A DNA stretch of 64,000 nt. It comes from Cryptomeria japonica. Its lineage: Eukaryota; Streptophyta; Pinopsida; Cupressales; Cupressaceae. Below the pieces are notes generated by a model. The model was not told the origin of the DNA. It did no database searches and saw only the letters and a list, made by a program, of their open reading frames with translations. The translations under genes were made by a program, and so were the position numbers. Each line of letters starts with the position of its first letter. Within the stretch, counting starts at the first letter, position 1. The stretch is from the NCBI RefSeq assembly GCF_030272615.1, contig NW_026729304.1:44684-108683 (forward strand), given 5' to 3'. Shown here one piece after another: positions 38,723-53,472 of this stretch.

Positions 38723-40195
38723 CACACAAGATCCCTCCAAGGATCAAAAACCTCTAGGCTTCCTCATAGTCAGATCTAGGGCCATCTCTGTTAGTGTTTT
38801 CCACAATTCAATTCAAATCCGCTTCCTCCTTGGTCTGCAACACCACCTGTATTTCTCCATCTTGCAGAGTATCACTTCATTGTTCCTCCTGATTGGTGTT
38901 TTGCCGTTCTCTCTCGTATTTTCCTGTTTGATCCTCTTTCCCTTCTTCAACCATCTGGTTTTTGGGTTTTTCCATGTTAGTTTTCCCATGTTGCTCGAAG
39001 GTATCAGGGATGCTAACACTTTGGGGTTCTTCTGCCATTTTTTTCTTTTTCAGCAATCTTCGGTTGCTTAGAAGGTTTTTTGGCTCTCCATTGCATTGTC
39101 TTATCTTTCTTCTCTTTCTATTTGACGACCTGTAGAGGACATTTTCTAGAATTATGCCTCGATTTTTTGCAGTGAAAACATGCAAAAGGGACACTTTCAT
39201 ATTCTATAGGTTGGATCCACTTCCCCAATCTAGAGTTAATCTTGATAGATAATGGCATATTCGTGCCTTGCATAACTCCCATACAAATCCTTGCAAAGGT
39301 AAGTATTCTTCTAGCTATTGTGATAGGATCCATAGATAAGAGTTCCCAAAAGGAACTAGCGATTCCTTTGAAACATCCTCAACGCATAACTCTAGAGGAA
39401 GGCTCGACAATCTGACCCAAACAGGAGCTTGTACAAAAAATAACTCATTTAGGTCCATCTTAGGCAACCATTTTGTGCAAGCGTAGATTTTCCAATCAAG
39501 CAAGGACCATCACAAAGCACCCTCAACATGTCTTCTTCACATGAAAATGGCATCAATAACGCACCTTTGGATATAGCCGTTATCTCCACTTGACCTTTAT
39601 GTGTCCATTTATGTTTCACAAATGTCCCAACAACATCAATATTCAGCGTCGGGCACAAAATTTTTCCAACCCAAGTCATTGCCATAAGGCTAATGTTATG
39701 CTCAATTACTGGGTCTGGAACTGCAATAGAAGATCTACCCTTTTCTGGTTCTGAGATATTATGAACTGGGAGTAGCGAGGACTTTCCACTCGGTTTGACA
39801 CCGAATAGAGACGTCTACGACCAACCGTTGTCCCTACAAATAGGTCCCTTCCTTGGGCTGTGTCTAGCACATGATGCTCCATCCCCCCCATCAGGATCGA
39901 GAGGCTTGTCACCAGCTTTTGGGTTCCCATCCACTAGGTCCTTTCCATTTGGCTTAGAGGAATCAGGCAGTCCTGAGATCCATCCTTTCCGCCCTCCCCT
40001 TGGTTTGCTTGTCCATTGCAGGGTTTCCCGCCTAGTCCTAATTTCAAATTCAAAGTCTCTCCCTTCTCCCGGTCCCGCATCGCTCTCCAATTTTTGCTTT
40101 GATACAAATTGTTGAACACACCATGGGGGATTAATTGAAAGAGAACCGTGCACTAGTTTGTTGTTTCTAAGAGTGATCTCACTATATATCACAAT
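38723..40195 (-). mobile_element. Decayed LINE-type ORF1, unit 3
   Basis: Same remnant with the A-type variants of unit 1; the zinc knuckle segment is at 39333-39118 and the WVRLSSLPLEL segment at 39503-39315. Confidence 0.72.
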
Positions 40196-40287
40196 TTATA
40201 TTTCAATTGTGTGAGATATTTTTCACATCAACATTTTAGATTATACTCCATCATCCATTATCAAGATGGAGGAGTTTATAAAGATAA

Positions 40288-40548
40288 GGAAACCACATCT
40301 ACCTTCCAATGTTTAATTTCATAGCTTACTAGATAGTAGAAAAGAAGGTCGAAATAGGTTCAAACATCATAAAAAGTAGTTTAGTCCAATAACTTGTTGA
40401 AATATGTGCAAACACCTCTAAATTAGTTTTTCCCAATAACATGTTATTGCCATAAACTAATTTTAGAGGTGTTTGCACCTATTTTAACCTTGTTATGAGG
40501 TATCTAGTAAGCTGTGAAATTAAACATTGGAAGGTACATGTGTGTTCC
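40288..40548. mobile_element. Foldback (MITE-like) element, unit 3
   Basis: Equivalent of 10833-11093 with the A-type right arm. Confidence 0.75.
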
Positions 40549-40913
40549 TTCTATCTTGTATGATTTCTTATTTGGAGCTATGATATATCATAGATCAAGC
40601 ATTTGGGGTTAAATTGTATTGAGGTTCCAATTCATATAGCTGTCATGATTGGTTTAGGAAGAGGACACGAAAACCATCATGCAAGTAATTGGAGATGCTA
40701 GTTGTGCTACAAGCCCTTTTATTCTTATGCAGCCCATATGTATTGTTTAGATTAGTTTCCTATACGTGTTGTAAAGACCAGAAGGATTTTGTTTTTGCAT
40801 ACTATAAGCTTCTTTTCATTCTTGGTAATTGTATGTTCTACTTTTTTTTTGCATGCTTCATTTATCCCATTTGACTATAGAGATTATTTTAAAAATTGTT
40901 AGTGCTAATCGAG

Positions 40914-41029
40914 GAAATGAATATGATAAAGTACTAAGTCAAGCCTGGTTCGAGGGTATTGTAATAATTGAGAAATGAATATGATAAAGTACTAAGTCAA
41001 GCCTGGTTCGAGGGTATTGTAATAATTGA
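40914..41029. repeat. Perfect 58 bp tandem duplication, unit 3
   Basis: Both copies are identical to each other and to those of unit 1. Confidence 0.95.
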
Positions 41030-43339
41030 ACTTCAATAATGTTCCATCCTAGAGAAGATTCATGCATAAAAAGTTTAATTGCATATCATCTTCTTCTTGA
41101 TGACAACTTGCATGAATTGTATCTAGATTGTTTAGTTTTTCTTGAGCACATCATACTCATAACATCACACATTTTAGTACATTTGAGATAACATCTCATA
41201 TTTAGAGCATTTGGTTAATGATCTTGAATATGTCATTTCATTTACATCATGTCACATGTTAGTTTGAGGGTCATTCATTATGGTTAGTGTGCTTGAATCT
41301 TTGTGGTACTTGTTACTATATATCAGTTTTAGTCATAACTCAAGATCAACATCAAGGTAGGCATGAATATTCAAGACTTCTTCATTAACATATTATGGAG
41401 TTAATCTACTTCCATCCTCTTTCAACATCAATGGGAAGTCTTTCCCACTAGGTGTTTTCTCTTTAACAACTTTGTTAGGGTTTCTTTGTACTTTTCAAGA
41501 CCCTAATCTCTTTGTATCCACGTAGTTGTGCATGGAGGGTGTTAGTGCAGATATTTTTTCTAGATAACCTTACTTGTGAATACTATGTACTTTTTATATG
41601 ATTTGTTCCTGTGTGCTATCTTGTATGGTCATCACATGTCTCTATCCTAGATAGAAAACTTTCTATTCTAGATGACAAAAAATATTTCAATATAAATTTA
41701 TATCTTATTAAGTTAAATATTTCATTGAGTTAATGCATTAAGCTATTTATTTACATATTTTTTGTCTCTCACTATTGTCTTAGTTTGACTATACATGTGC
41801 TTGACTTATGTGGCTTTCTAATATTAGAGATATATTCAAAGGTTCTAGCCAATCCAAAAAAAAAAATCAATTTTTAATATGCATTGCCAAGTGTAAGCTG
41901 GTCAATGACGAGTGCAATATTATAAATGAAAAATGAATTAGGGAAAATGACATTGAGATGGAAAAGGTGTTTTGTATAGGGTGGTCAACAGTGGCTAATG
42001 TAGGAAATTTCAGTCATTGAAATAATGGATTTGTTATGTAGGGAAAGACCTAAAAAAATAAAAAATCAATAGGGTGTTAAGGAGTAAATAACGTAAGGGT
42101 AAGAGTGAAATGAGTTGAATTTAAGGCAGTGAAATCACATGGAAATGATTGTGGACTCATTATCTGTTGTCCACAATAGTTGCATCTTTGATGAATTATT
42201 ACTTGACACAATTACTAATTCCTTGCGGGAAACAATCTTGTCGTGCATTTTCCATTTTTATAGAATAATATGGTTAGATTGGAATGATCACAGAGAGGTC
42301 GATCTAAATATTTGTGTTCCCCCTAACAAAAATACAAGGACTCTAGTTCTATGTTTCTACCCTTAGCTCAAGCTACCTCTCTAGAGTCTCCCTTTTGATA
42401 AAGGAGCCTTTACATCTATATTGATACACAACACCAAAAAAATGTTTCGAAGCCTTATTAGATATATAGTGTTTTTTAGAATCCCAAATTGGTAAAATAG
42501 CCCACATTAGACATATGGTTAAATTATAAAGTTGAGGTTGTGTGTCCTCCTTATATGTATGGGGAGAACATTCCTCTTTCTCTCACTTTTCCTACCCTTC
42601 ATTAGAACTGGAAATCAACCCTACCTTTTATCTCTTAGGGATATTAAGGTCACCTTTCCTTTTGAGCCTCTTGATTTTAAGATCTATGATGATTGTATCT
42701 AAGATATGTCTTGGAAACTTGACTCTAGGATTATTATCTTGGAAATTATGGAAAAGCATCCTTTTGTGAAAGAGTTTTCAGGTCAATCCAAATGAAATTG
42801 GTTAAACATTGAGTCTCCAAAGGTTGACCTACTTTATTGTGCCCTCTTTTTGGTCATCTTCCACTATTTTGTTTCTATCATGAGAATCACTAATTTCTAT
42901 TAGGACTCTATTTGATTGTCCCTAAAATTCTGAACAAGTGTTGGGATTGTGTTGGAAATAGAGATTTGTCAACTTAGTGTCTTGATTTATAACTTGCAAT
43001 CAAATTTGTTATCAAAAGATACACATACAGTCCAACAAGTTATAAAGACAATTCTAATCATAATCCTAATAATTATAAATACATGTGAGTTTTCTTTGAG
43101 GATTTACCCAATGACTCATCCATGCTATGAAGCCCATGAGAGATCATATAAGGTTCCTTGAGCCTATCCATTAAGTTCAAGGACTTGAAAGTACATTTGT
43201 CATTTGACCTCCTAGCTTAACTTGAATGGACCATTTGTCTACTTTCTTTCCTTATATGCCCACATCTCGCCTCCATAATGGGATGACAAATTGGATGAAA
43301 CTTTAAAGAAATTAATTATTTGTTTTATTATACAGTGAT

Positions 43340-43547
<208 letters not shown>

Positions 43548-43554
<7 letters not shown>

Positions 43555-44684
43555 TAGTAACACCATTTAAGGTCGATTATAATTCCTTTTTTCTGATTTG
43601 AGTGTCAAGTGGCTTTTCCTTAGGAAATCATGGTACTTTTCTAGCGCATCTCATGAAAATAGAAATGATTTTTTGATGTGAAATAGGTTTTGATTAGACA
43701 CTGGAAAGGTTAAGAAAGTAAGAAAATAATTACTTCAATCTACTTCAAATACCTCACTTGTATGATTACATTTCTATTTTGAGCTTACTGTTTCCGTAGA
43801 TTTGGGTGGCATTTGAGGAGATGGATTTAGGAGGGAAAAATGAACATTTTGTTTCATCATTTTTTTCTCTTTGTTCTCTCTGTCTACTAGTGGTTTAAAT
43901 AATAGAGTATAATCCTTTGAACTGATGCATTTGAGTTACATTTACTAACTGTGAGTTTCCAACATATGTGTCCTACACAACGAAGCATATGAAGTACATC
44001 TTCAAGTGGGATTGTGCGACAATCTAGCGGGCGATCATTATTATAGTGGGCGAACAGGTTCTTAACCTGAAGGCTCCTCAATTTTTTTTTCCTTCTTAGG
44101 TTGTTTTTGTTTTCCTATCTAATGCATTTGATTTGCTTCAGAATTATGGATCTCTGTTCCATTTGTGTTCTATATGTCAGGTACGGGTTCGTATCTACTG
44201 ATCATGATATTGAAAGGGTTGTGAAAAAGCATGACTTGTTTAAAGGTAAGGGATGGATAGATGTATTTTCCCTAAATTTTTCTTTTGAAGAAGCCCCATT
44301 ATGTTAGTCTATATAATACTATGAAAATAGGTCTTGAATCAAACAACTGTAAGATCTTTGACAATGAACCAAGTTTGTTCTTTGAGCAGATTCCTTCTTC
44401 AGAGGCATCCCAAATTTCAGAACTCTTTTATTCACGTCATCACTTGGTTCTACATCAACTGCGTCAACATAGGATCGAGAATATCTCAATTTGGCTACAC
44501 TTTTAAAATATTCTTTTAATTATGAGGAATTATACATGCTCATTTAGACCCTTCTCAATAAAGTGTATTATTTTTTATAGAAATTAAAGAGGGATCTCTT
44601 AATAGGGCAAAAATATATTCAAGAAAATGCATGATGGCTAACTTCTTTGAGCCCTTATCACACATGGTTGGAATTAAATTTTAT
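43548..44684. repeat. Dispersed repeat R2, units 3/4
   Basis: Equivalent of 14087-15223. It has A-state T at 44111 and private changes near 43681 and 44055. Confidence 0.85.
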
Positions 44685-46788
44685 ATGGTGCATGGTTTCA
44701 GCATACTAGTCGTTATGGTCTTTCAGAGTGTTGTTTTAGATTTAATAAATGGGGCTCAAAATTATGGGCTGCAATACAAAATATATATCAAATCTTTATA
44801 TTGGTAACCTCCAGAAAGGGATTTACAAAAATGGTAGCTCTAATCCTGACTTATTTTGACAAAACAATTGGATTTTATTAAATTATTCCTTGCAAAATTC
44901 CTTTATTACTATGGTTGTTGGGGTTATTTCTATGAATATAGTTCTCTCTTGTGTTGTAGAATTGTGTTGTTTGGTGACTTTCCAGTGCAATCATCAAACC
45001 TCTAAAAGTAAGGAAATTTCTCAATAGGAAAAATTCCATCCTTTTGAAGATGAGGATCTCCTTCATGTTTCATGTAAGTAGCGCATTTGTTTTCTGAATG
45101 AATTTTTGGACCATTAAGATGAATTTATTTGCCCTAACATCATGAATATCACGCTAGACTAAGAGTACGATTTTGATTAAACATTGGTAAACTTGATAAG
45201 TGACCAAGTATGAAATCCAGGGTTTAAAAATATAAAATGGAATCCCAAGCCTCTATTTGAAAGACCTCTTAGTGGATCTCTCAAGCACTCCTTACCAAGA
45301 GAAAATTAAAGAAAAATAGTGAAGTCTTTTTGTCCTTTGACATTAAAGCAAAGTTACTTTTAGTCAAATTTTGGAAGGATGGTTTGTTAATATGTTTTAG
45401 CAAACTTAAACTTTGTCAACTTCCTCTGTCTTCTTCCTCTTCTTTTCTCCTCATTTTTCAATTAGATTTCACTCTCTATTTTATATGCCATTTTTTATAT
45501 GAGTGGGCCCTCATTCCACAACTTGTCAATAAAAGAATTACCTATAAATATAAAATTGTAAACAATTATTTAAAAAAAAATCAAAATCATAAGAAGTAAA
45601 TCAATATATTACCAGGTGAATGAATGGGAACTTGTAGGGGAAGAAAATATAAAATGAAAATAAAACATCATATTTTCTTTAGAAAAATAAAATAATGTGG
45701 TATTCAAAAGCTACATAACCAATTGCACATCGGCGTGAAGGGTTTCTCTCTTCAGCCATTTGTTGATGGCTATAATGTGAATGATGCATTTTATTTATTG
45801 CTTTATTATTTCTTTCCAAGGTACTTGGGCTCATGGTAAAAGCATAATTGCTGTTTTCAACTTATTGGCGATTGAGTTTTTATTCATTAATATATTATTG
45901 TTGCGAGAATTATTGTCACATTGAGTTATTATTACTTGTATTTAAAAGAAATAGTGAGATGAGTGAATTAAATTGTTTAGAAAATATGCTTTAGAGTAAA
46001 TAGGCATTGCTTCATTGAGCACCTATGAATTTGTGATAAAAAAGTGCGAGAGACAATGTACAATGCAACAAATAAATTGGTTGATGTATAATAATGTGAG
46101 AGACAATGTACAATCCAACAAATAAATTTGGCTCATGTATAATAATGAAGACATGGGATGGGGGATTTCCATTTTTTAGAGGGTGAAAGTATTATAATTA
46201 ATTGATGACAATGGTTATTGTTGATGAATGTAATTTAAGAAAAAGTTTGTATGTGCACAAGTTATCACCATCCTTAATATAATCATATCACACCTTTGAG
46301 CACATTACACATTTCAAATTAACAATTTTAACAATATTAAATTTCATATTAATAATTGTAACAATATTAAAAAGTAAACTAGTTTCATAATCAAGTAATA
46401 ATGACCATGATTATTGTTCATCCATGTGATTTAAGGAGAAATTTGTATGTATACAAATTCTAACTACCCCTAATGAAATTGTATAATACCTATCAGCATA
46501 ACAAAAAAATTAATAATATCACCTTTTTATTATATTAAAACATAAACTATTAATAATATTCAATTCTAATTCTAACATAAATAGATTTATATATTTTTTA
46601 CTTTAGAACCAACATAAAAGCTGTAACTTGAAAATAATAATTTTTATTGTGTTAATAATGACATGATTCATCTTGGGGGCCTTTACTCATATAGCCTCCC
46701 ACAATTGTAAATACTCTAGTGCAACATAATCTGTCATTTCCAATGATTGATGGAAAGATTTTTCCTAGTTCTTTGATGTCCAAGAAAA

Positions 46789-49004
46789 TCAACACTGCCT
46801 GTTAGTTTTGCATGTCATTCTGTACAATTTTGCAAGAACACCCACAAGAGGAGAATTTATGTATGTTGTAGGTTCAAGCATGCTAGATTTGGTCCTGAGG
46901 TCTACAAAACGATCATATTTATCTGGGCCCCCCACTATTGCCCCAATTAGTGTGTTTGGATTGGAAGAATCTTTGTGAAACCAGTTCATAAAACCTTCAA
47001 TGCATTTGATCTTCCTTGGTTGTTGATGAATGGAAACTACAGATGCTCCTCTGTGATGTGGTTGCCTTGGATATTTGGAACCGTATCCTACCATATATGA
47101 AATGCCCAGAGGATTCCTTCCTAATAAATAATCAATCTGCAAAGGATATGATTAGGATTCGTTATATTGTATGCTCCAAAATACAAAAACAGATAATGTA
47201 GTGTGCTTACTTGTAGCTTTGCGAAGCCCATAACGTCGTTGGGTTTAAAGAGAGTGTTGCCGCATGACAATGTTCGCTTCTTAGCTGATAGTAAATCACT
47301 GTATCTTGCCATCAAAAAAGCAGCACTGGTAACATATTGAGTGTTGGCGCCATCTCTAACATACAACAAACCTCCTGTAACAAAAGAATTGTATTACAGA
47401 TATCACTAAGAGAATTTTGAGGGCTATGATTAGAAAAGGAGTAGTAACAGAGGATTTATATGGTTGTGACTAGAAAAAGGAATGATTGTTAGTGGTACTG
47501 GTGAAGAGATAGAGAGTTCACCTGGGGTGGTTTTAACAGAACGAATGGGACTGCCTGGAAGAAGTGAACAAACAAAGCGTTCTGCATTACTTCTATAGGC
47601 TGAGAATTGAGCTTCCCCTTGGAAATATAACTGGTTGGTGAAGTGCATAAGTTAGCTTTAAGCTAGAGTATGTTTATATTACATTTTATTTAAAAAATTG
47701 CACCAATCAGTCTACGCTTACGTCTGTTAGAAGCACTTGAACTCCAGCATATTTGAGGTCCCAGTTGAATTCATTAACATATGCCTTTACATCGTCGTGC
47801 TGGATAATATAGTTGGAATAATATGAGGATTTGGTAGCTCTGTATAGCCAAGATGCAGCCCATAGAAGCTCGTCCTGAGATCATATTTACAAGTGCATAT
47901 GTTAAAAGAAAACCAAATTCTGGTTACAAGTGCATATGTTAAGAGAAAACCAAAGTCTTCTTACATTGTAGCCTGAAACAGAGCAATAAAATGGACACTC
48001 TCCTCCGTAGGTGCCCTTGTATCGATCGGCAAAGCTGAAGAGCTGAAGGGAAACATGAATGGCCGGTTAGAAAGAAGATGGATGTATAAGGTTTTTCTCA
48101 AAATGGATGGATGAAACTTGTTGATTTTGCTGTGTTAGTTAACAGCTATGTTTTCTATTTTACTTGAGCACCCAAACATACCGATTGAGAACGTTGGAGG
48201 AGAAGGTGTGAGTAACGAGGGTTTGTGAATCTGAAAACAATGGAGGAGGCAGCCAAGGCTGCGGCCGTTTCTGCTGCAATTTCTGATCCAGGGGTGTCTT
48301 TATCAATCTTGTAAAGAGATCGAGGAGTGTCCATATCTTCTGGACGCTCCCAACAATTATGGTCTGCCTGGGGATCACCCACCTATTTCATGCATCAAGA
48401 TCAACCTCGTCAGTTTTTCATAATCTTGAAGAATGAATGCTGAATATTTTAGATTAGATTTCTTTACCTGAACCCATAATTCATTTGGAGTTGCACTAGC
48501 CTTGAGAAAGTAGTCAGTTCCCCATCTAATAGCGTCCCTTGCATTCTGAATCTCTCCTGCAGCTTTCAACTCTTTCCCATAATCCAGTGTGCCCCAAGCG
48601 AGTGTGGTGATAGTGAATGCCATGGGAAGCCCATATTTCACGTTATCGCCTGCATCGTAGTAACCCCCAGCTAAATCAACCTGCAGTTGAGTTGCACATA
48701 AAATTTTGTATGGAGTCAATTTGGAATGATAGTATGATCCACTTCTATTTTTATTTCTAAATAAATTGAATAGGGATTTATTTCTGCTTCTACTTACGTT
48801 TTGCAACTTCCCATCTGTGAGGCCAGAATCTCCTCTCCACTTTACTCGCTGGGATTGTGGGAGTTTACCGGATCGTTGGGCCTCTAGAAAGAGGATAGAC
48901 TTAGATAGAGCATCTCTGTAATCGAATTCTCCACGAACCACCTGCCACTCACCACAAAACAGCAACAACACCACTGCCAAAAGCGTTTCCATTGCCTTGG
49001 CCAT
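46789..49004 (-). CDS. GH9 endo-beta-1,4-glucanase, class B, copy 4
   Basis: This intact copy has Arg354, as in copy 2. Exons: 49004-48798, 48680-48468, 48382-48182, 48042-47965, 47874-47722, 47630-47522, 47374-47211 and 47136-46789. No change at splice sites, signal peptide or catalytic motifs was seen. If all four intact copies are expressed, they would mainly raise the dose of one enzyme, not supply different ones. Confidence 0.93.
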
Positions 49005-49051
49005 ATGGATTCTCTTCTTTCTTTGATATGCAATTTAGAATTGTGCGCTAA

Positions 49052-49058
49052 ATTTATA
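49052..49058 (-). promoter_or_regulatory. Candidate TATA box of GH9 copy 4
   Basis: TATAAAT on the minus strand, about 48 bases before the ATG at 49004. Confidence 0.55.
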
Positions 49059-52000
49059 GACTTGTTAGTCGTGGGATAAAGCTAGTATTTATCACGAGGA
49101 CTGTGTATGAGTTTCTGTTGCTGAGTAATGCATGGGAACTGCAAGATTTAGAGCATGGGACACCACAAAATAAACGATAAATACTCAGCACCTCAAACAG
49201 TTAATACGAGAAATCAGGTTGATGCCTTATATCATTTGTCTTTTTTTCGATTGTTGTTCACAAGAATTATACGTTTCACAAGATATATACGTTTTACCTT
49301 CAATTTTGATTTGTTCTTGTTCACAAGAATTATAAGTTTTAGCATTTGTTTTGATTTGTATTATTTTCCGTCTGCACCGCAATGCTACCGTTAGTAATTA
49401 TCGTTGTTCGTTGATGAATGGTAAGGGAGAAAACGATTCTAATTACAGGCTAAGGCAGGTGAAAGTTTGTAGTTTGATTTAAGATATAATACTATTGTTA
49501 AAATTCGGTTTTAGGATTAATGCTTTAATATAATATACATACGTGTAGTAAGTAATTATTGTATTATATATTTGTATCAAGTATTGGAAAAATATTTTTG
49601 GTTTACATGATGTTATACTATACTTTAAAAAATAAAATCTGAATTTAATTGTTTATTGTAAGGTATTTGTCAATAGTATAGTCATTATCATTCAATATTT
49701 TCAATAGGAGTTGCATAAGAGAAAAGAGAAATGAAAGTTGCAATAAGCTGGTCTTTAGCCTCATCATAGTTCTCACCACTCTAGTTCAAAAAAAGAAAAG
49801 CCATTTAGAGGACACTCCCTACTTGTATCCTCCTTTGCTTGCAGTGGCTGGTTCAAGCCTCTTCCGTAGTGAAAAGTCATTTGAAGTAAAACAAGAGTTT
49901 CTCAATAAGGAGTGGTAGGCCATATAAGACCTACTATTGTTAGATCAATCTTAGTTTCTCTAGTGCTCGCATGTTGGTTTCCTCAATCTTCTATGGTTTC
50001 TAGTTGTTTTTTATTAGATTAAGTAAGGAATGACCCCAAACCATTAGACATCCAAATAAAATGGCGTGGGAGAGAGATGCGTCTTTCATCTTTAGAGGAA
50101 AATTTCCTTTTGGAACTACTAGGATGAGGAGGCTTCTGGTCATGATCATTAGGAGAATTATACGGTGCAGTGGGGTTGAGAGTGGGGTTTTATCCAAGCA
50201 GTAATTGTAAATGGTATAAATGAAGCCCTTATATAAGGGCGGGTAAAAATCTTAAAAAGAACACTTGTCCAGGGAAGAAAATAAAAATAATGGATAACTA
50301 ACAAGCTTATTATGTCTTAAGTGATTAAGAATGGGGAAATTGTACCTGTGGATTGTTACAAATTGTCCCTCCAATATGAAGTACTTTATCAAATGGTAGG
50401 TAATGGATCCTCACAATAATGAAATGTTTTCTTTTCTAAATCGATTCTAGTGTCTCTTTAGTCCCTCACCATTCTCTAGAAACATTGAAATGCACTCCTC
50501 ATAAGAATTTGTTTACTTATTCGAGAGACTTTTTTTCCATCACACTTCAACGCAATCACTCGGACAATAATCTCTTCTGAAACCTCTAAATTGATACCAC
50601 CCACCATAAATCTCCCACTTTTCATGCTATTCATAAACTAGGACAAGAGGTCATCATCACTACCTTTCATAATTATGAAGAATACTATGATTCCTCTCCT
50701 ATCATAGATGTCTCACACTTGTGTATTCTTTTTTAATAAGACATACAAGGTGCATTGAACAAGAAAATGTTGCCCACCACCCCCCCCCCCCGCTCCCCAT
50801 GTGATTGTAACTTTCTCACACCCAAGAATAGAGCTACATGCCATTGGTCTTAATTATGGCGAACATTCCAGGAACCCTATTGTGCAACCACAGTTTGGAG
50901 AGTTGATACAAGTCCTCCTTTTAAGTAGCTTACCTCATGTTGGATGGAGAAGCATTCCTGCCACTTGGGGCCAAGGTATCAAGTTTTCCTCGTTAGATGC
51001 TCCACACTCTTGGGCTTAGTTATGGTGACTGTTCCAGGTGTCTTATCGTGCTTCTTCTCCAACCCCTATTATGGTTGATTATGGGAAATGGAGTTCTATA
51101 TTCTATATTTGTAGGGTTAGTACCAAAGTTTACATTGGAAAGGAAATTTATAATTAATATTCTATATTTCTTATTTTTAATTGAACATTTGATTTTAGGG
51201 AAAGATTTAGGATCATCCCAAAAGGGAACATTACACGTTGACACTAACTGGGAATAAAAAATGAAGTAAATTTAGAAGACAATTATTTAGAATTAGACTG
51301 ATATGAATGGTCTAAATAGGAAACTTATTTCTAGTTTATAATACCTGCATTATTTCTATTTCTCCATTGGGTTGGAGATAAGCTAATTTTCAAAATAGAT
51401 GATAAAAGGTTTTCCCATTGAGATAACCCACTTCTTGAAAGAAATTTAGAGACATATCTTGGTTCAAGTTTCACAACTTGTGATGATATCAAAGGATCAT
51501 AGTGAAAGTTGAATAGTGAATTGGTTCGTCCTAAAAAAGCCTCTAAGAAAGTTAGAAGTAGTAGTAACAAAGAAATTAGTAGTTGAGTATCACTCAAAAA
51601 GATTTGCAGGACAATATGAATCATCAAGAAAAATCAATTGAAAACAAAAAAGTGTAATGTTCCCAATTTTTACGTGACATTTATTATTAAATTTACGTTT
51701 ATTAAGTGGTAAAAATTATTAAAAATATTTAAATGATGATTTAATGTAATTATTTTAATTAAATTATATATATATATATATATCACTTTATTATAATAAA
51801 GTTCTCCAAAGTATAATTAACATTTTAATCAGCTAAGACGACCTAATGTTCTAGATGCTTCTTGGAGTTCTTTATAGGGAGACTGGATGGAAGAAGAAAG
51901 GCATGATTGATTTGATGAATTTGTCTAATGCTTTACATTATCTCATCAGTGAGGACAAAAACCTTCAATCATAAGGATGGTTGGATGGAAACTTGGATCT

Positions 52001-52335
52001 TCCAATGGATTAGAAGATTTCCTAGCCGATAAAGGATGTTGGCTAAATTTGGGCGAAATTTTGTTAATTTATGAAGAAATCCTCGTGGATGAAGAATTGA
52101 CACCCTTAGCCATGTCACAACCATTTAATTAGCCTTATTTTGTTCTGATTATTTCAGGTGAACTGACGCATGCATCATATTTAACGGACATAAGACACAA
52201 CACATTCAGATGAAGCATGGTAGTGAAGATTTAAAAGACTGTCATTCTTCTCACATCATAGGAAAAGTGTTCTTCAACATGACTGAGGTGGCATCTTTCC
52301 AACATTTGTGCAAGATTACCAAGTAGTGTGGGAAA

Positions 52336-53472
52336 TATATATTGGTAACACCATTTAAGGCCGATTATAATTCCTTGTTTCTGATTTGACTGTCAAGTTG
52401 CTTTTCCTTAGGAAATCGTGGTACATTCCTAGCGCATCTCATAAAAATGGAAATGATTTTTCGATGTGCAATAGGTTTTGATCAGATACTGGCAAGGTTA
52501 AGAAAGTAAGAAAATAATTACTTCAATCTACTTCAAATCCCTCACTTGTATGATTACATTTCTATTTTGAGCTTACTGTTTCCGTAGATTTGGGTGGCAT
52601 TTGAGGAGATGGATTTAGGAGGGAAAAATGAACATTTTGTTTCATCATTTTTTTCTCTTTGTTCTCTTTGTCTACTACTGGTTGAAATAATAGAGTATAA
52701 GCATTTGAAATAATGCATTTCAATTACATTTACTGACTGTGAGTTTCCAACTCATGTGTCCCACACAATGAAGCATATGAAGTACATCTTCAAGTGGGAT
52801 TGTGCGACAATCTAGAGGGCGATCATTATTATAGTGGGCGAAGAGGTTCTTAATCTAAAGGTTCCTCAACTTTTTTTCCTTCTCAGGTTGTTTTTGTATT
52901 CCTATCTAATCCATTTGATTTTCTTCAGAATTATGGATCTTTGTTCCATTTGTGTTCTATATGTCATGGTCGGGTTCATATCTATTGATCATGATAATTA
53001 AAGGGTTGTGAAAAAGCATGACTTGTTTAATGGTAAGGGATGGATAGATGAATTTTCCCTAAGAAATGTTTGAAGAGGAAGCCCCATTATGTTGGTGTAT
53101 ATAATACTATGGAAATAGGTTTTGAATCAAACAACTGTAAGATCTTTGACGATGAACTAGGTTTGTTCTTTAAGCAGATTTCTTTTTCAGAGGCATCACA
53201 AATTTCAAAACTCTTTTATTCACTGCATCACCTGGTTCTACATCAACTGCGTCAACAAAGGATTGAGAATATCTCAATCTGGCTACACTTTTAAAATATT
53301 CTTTTAATTATGAGGAATTCTACATGCTCATTTAGACCCTTCTCAATAAAATGTATTATTTTTTATATAAATTCAAGAGGGATCTCTTAATAGGGCAAAA
53401 ATATATTCAAGAAAATGTATGATGACTGACTTCTTTGAGCCCTTATCACACATGGTTTGAATTAAATTTTAT
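52336..53472. repeat. Dispersed repeat R1 of unit 4
   Basis: Equivalent of 8131-9267. The shared open frame is at 53070-53294. Confidence 0.85.
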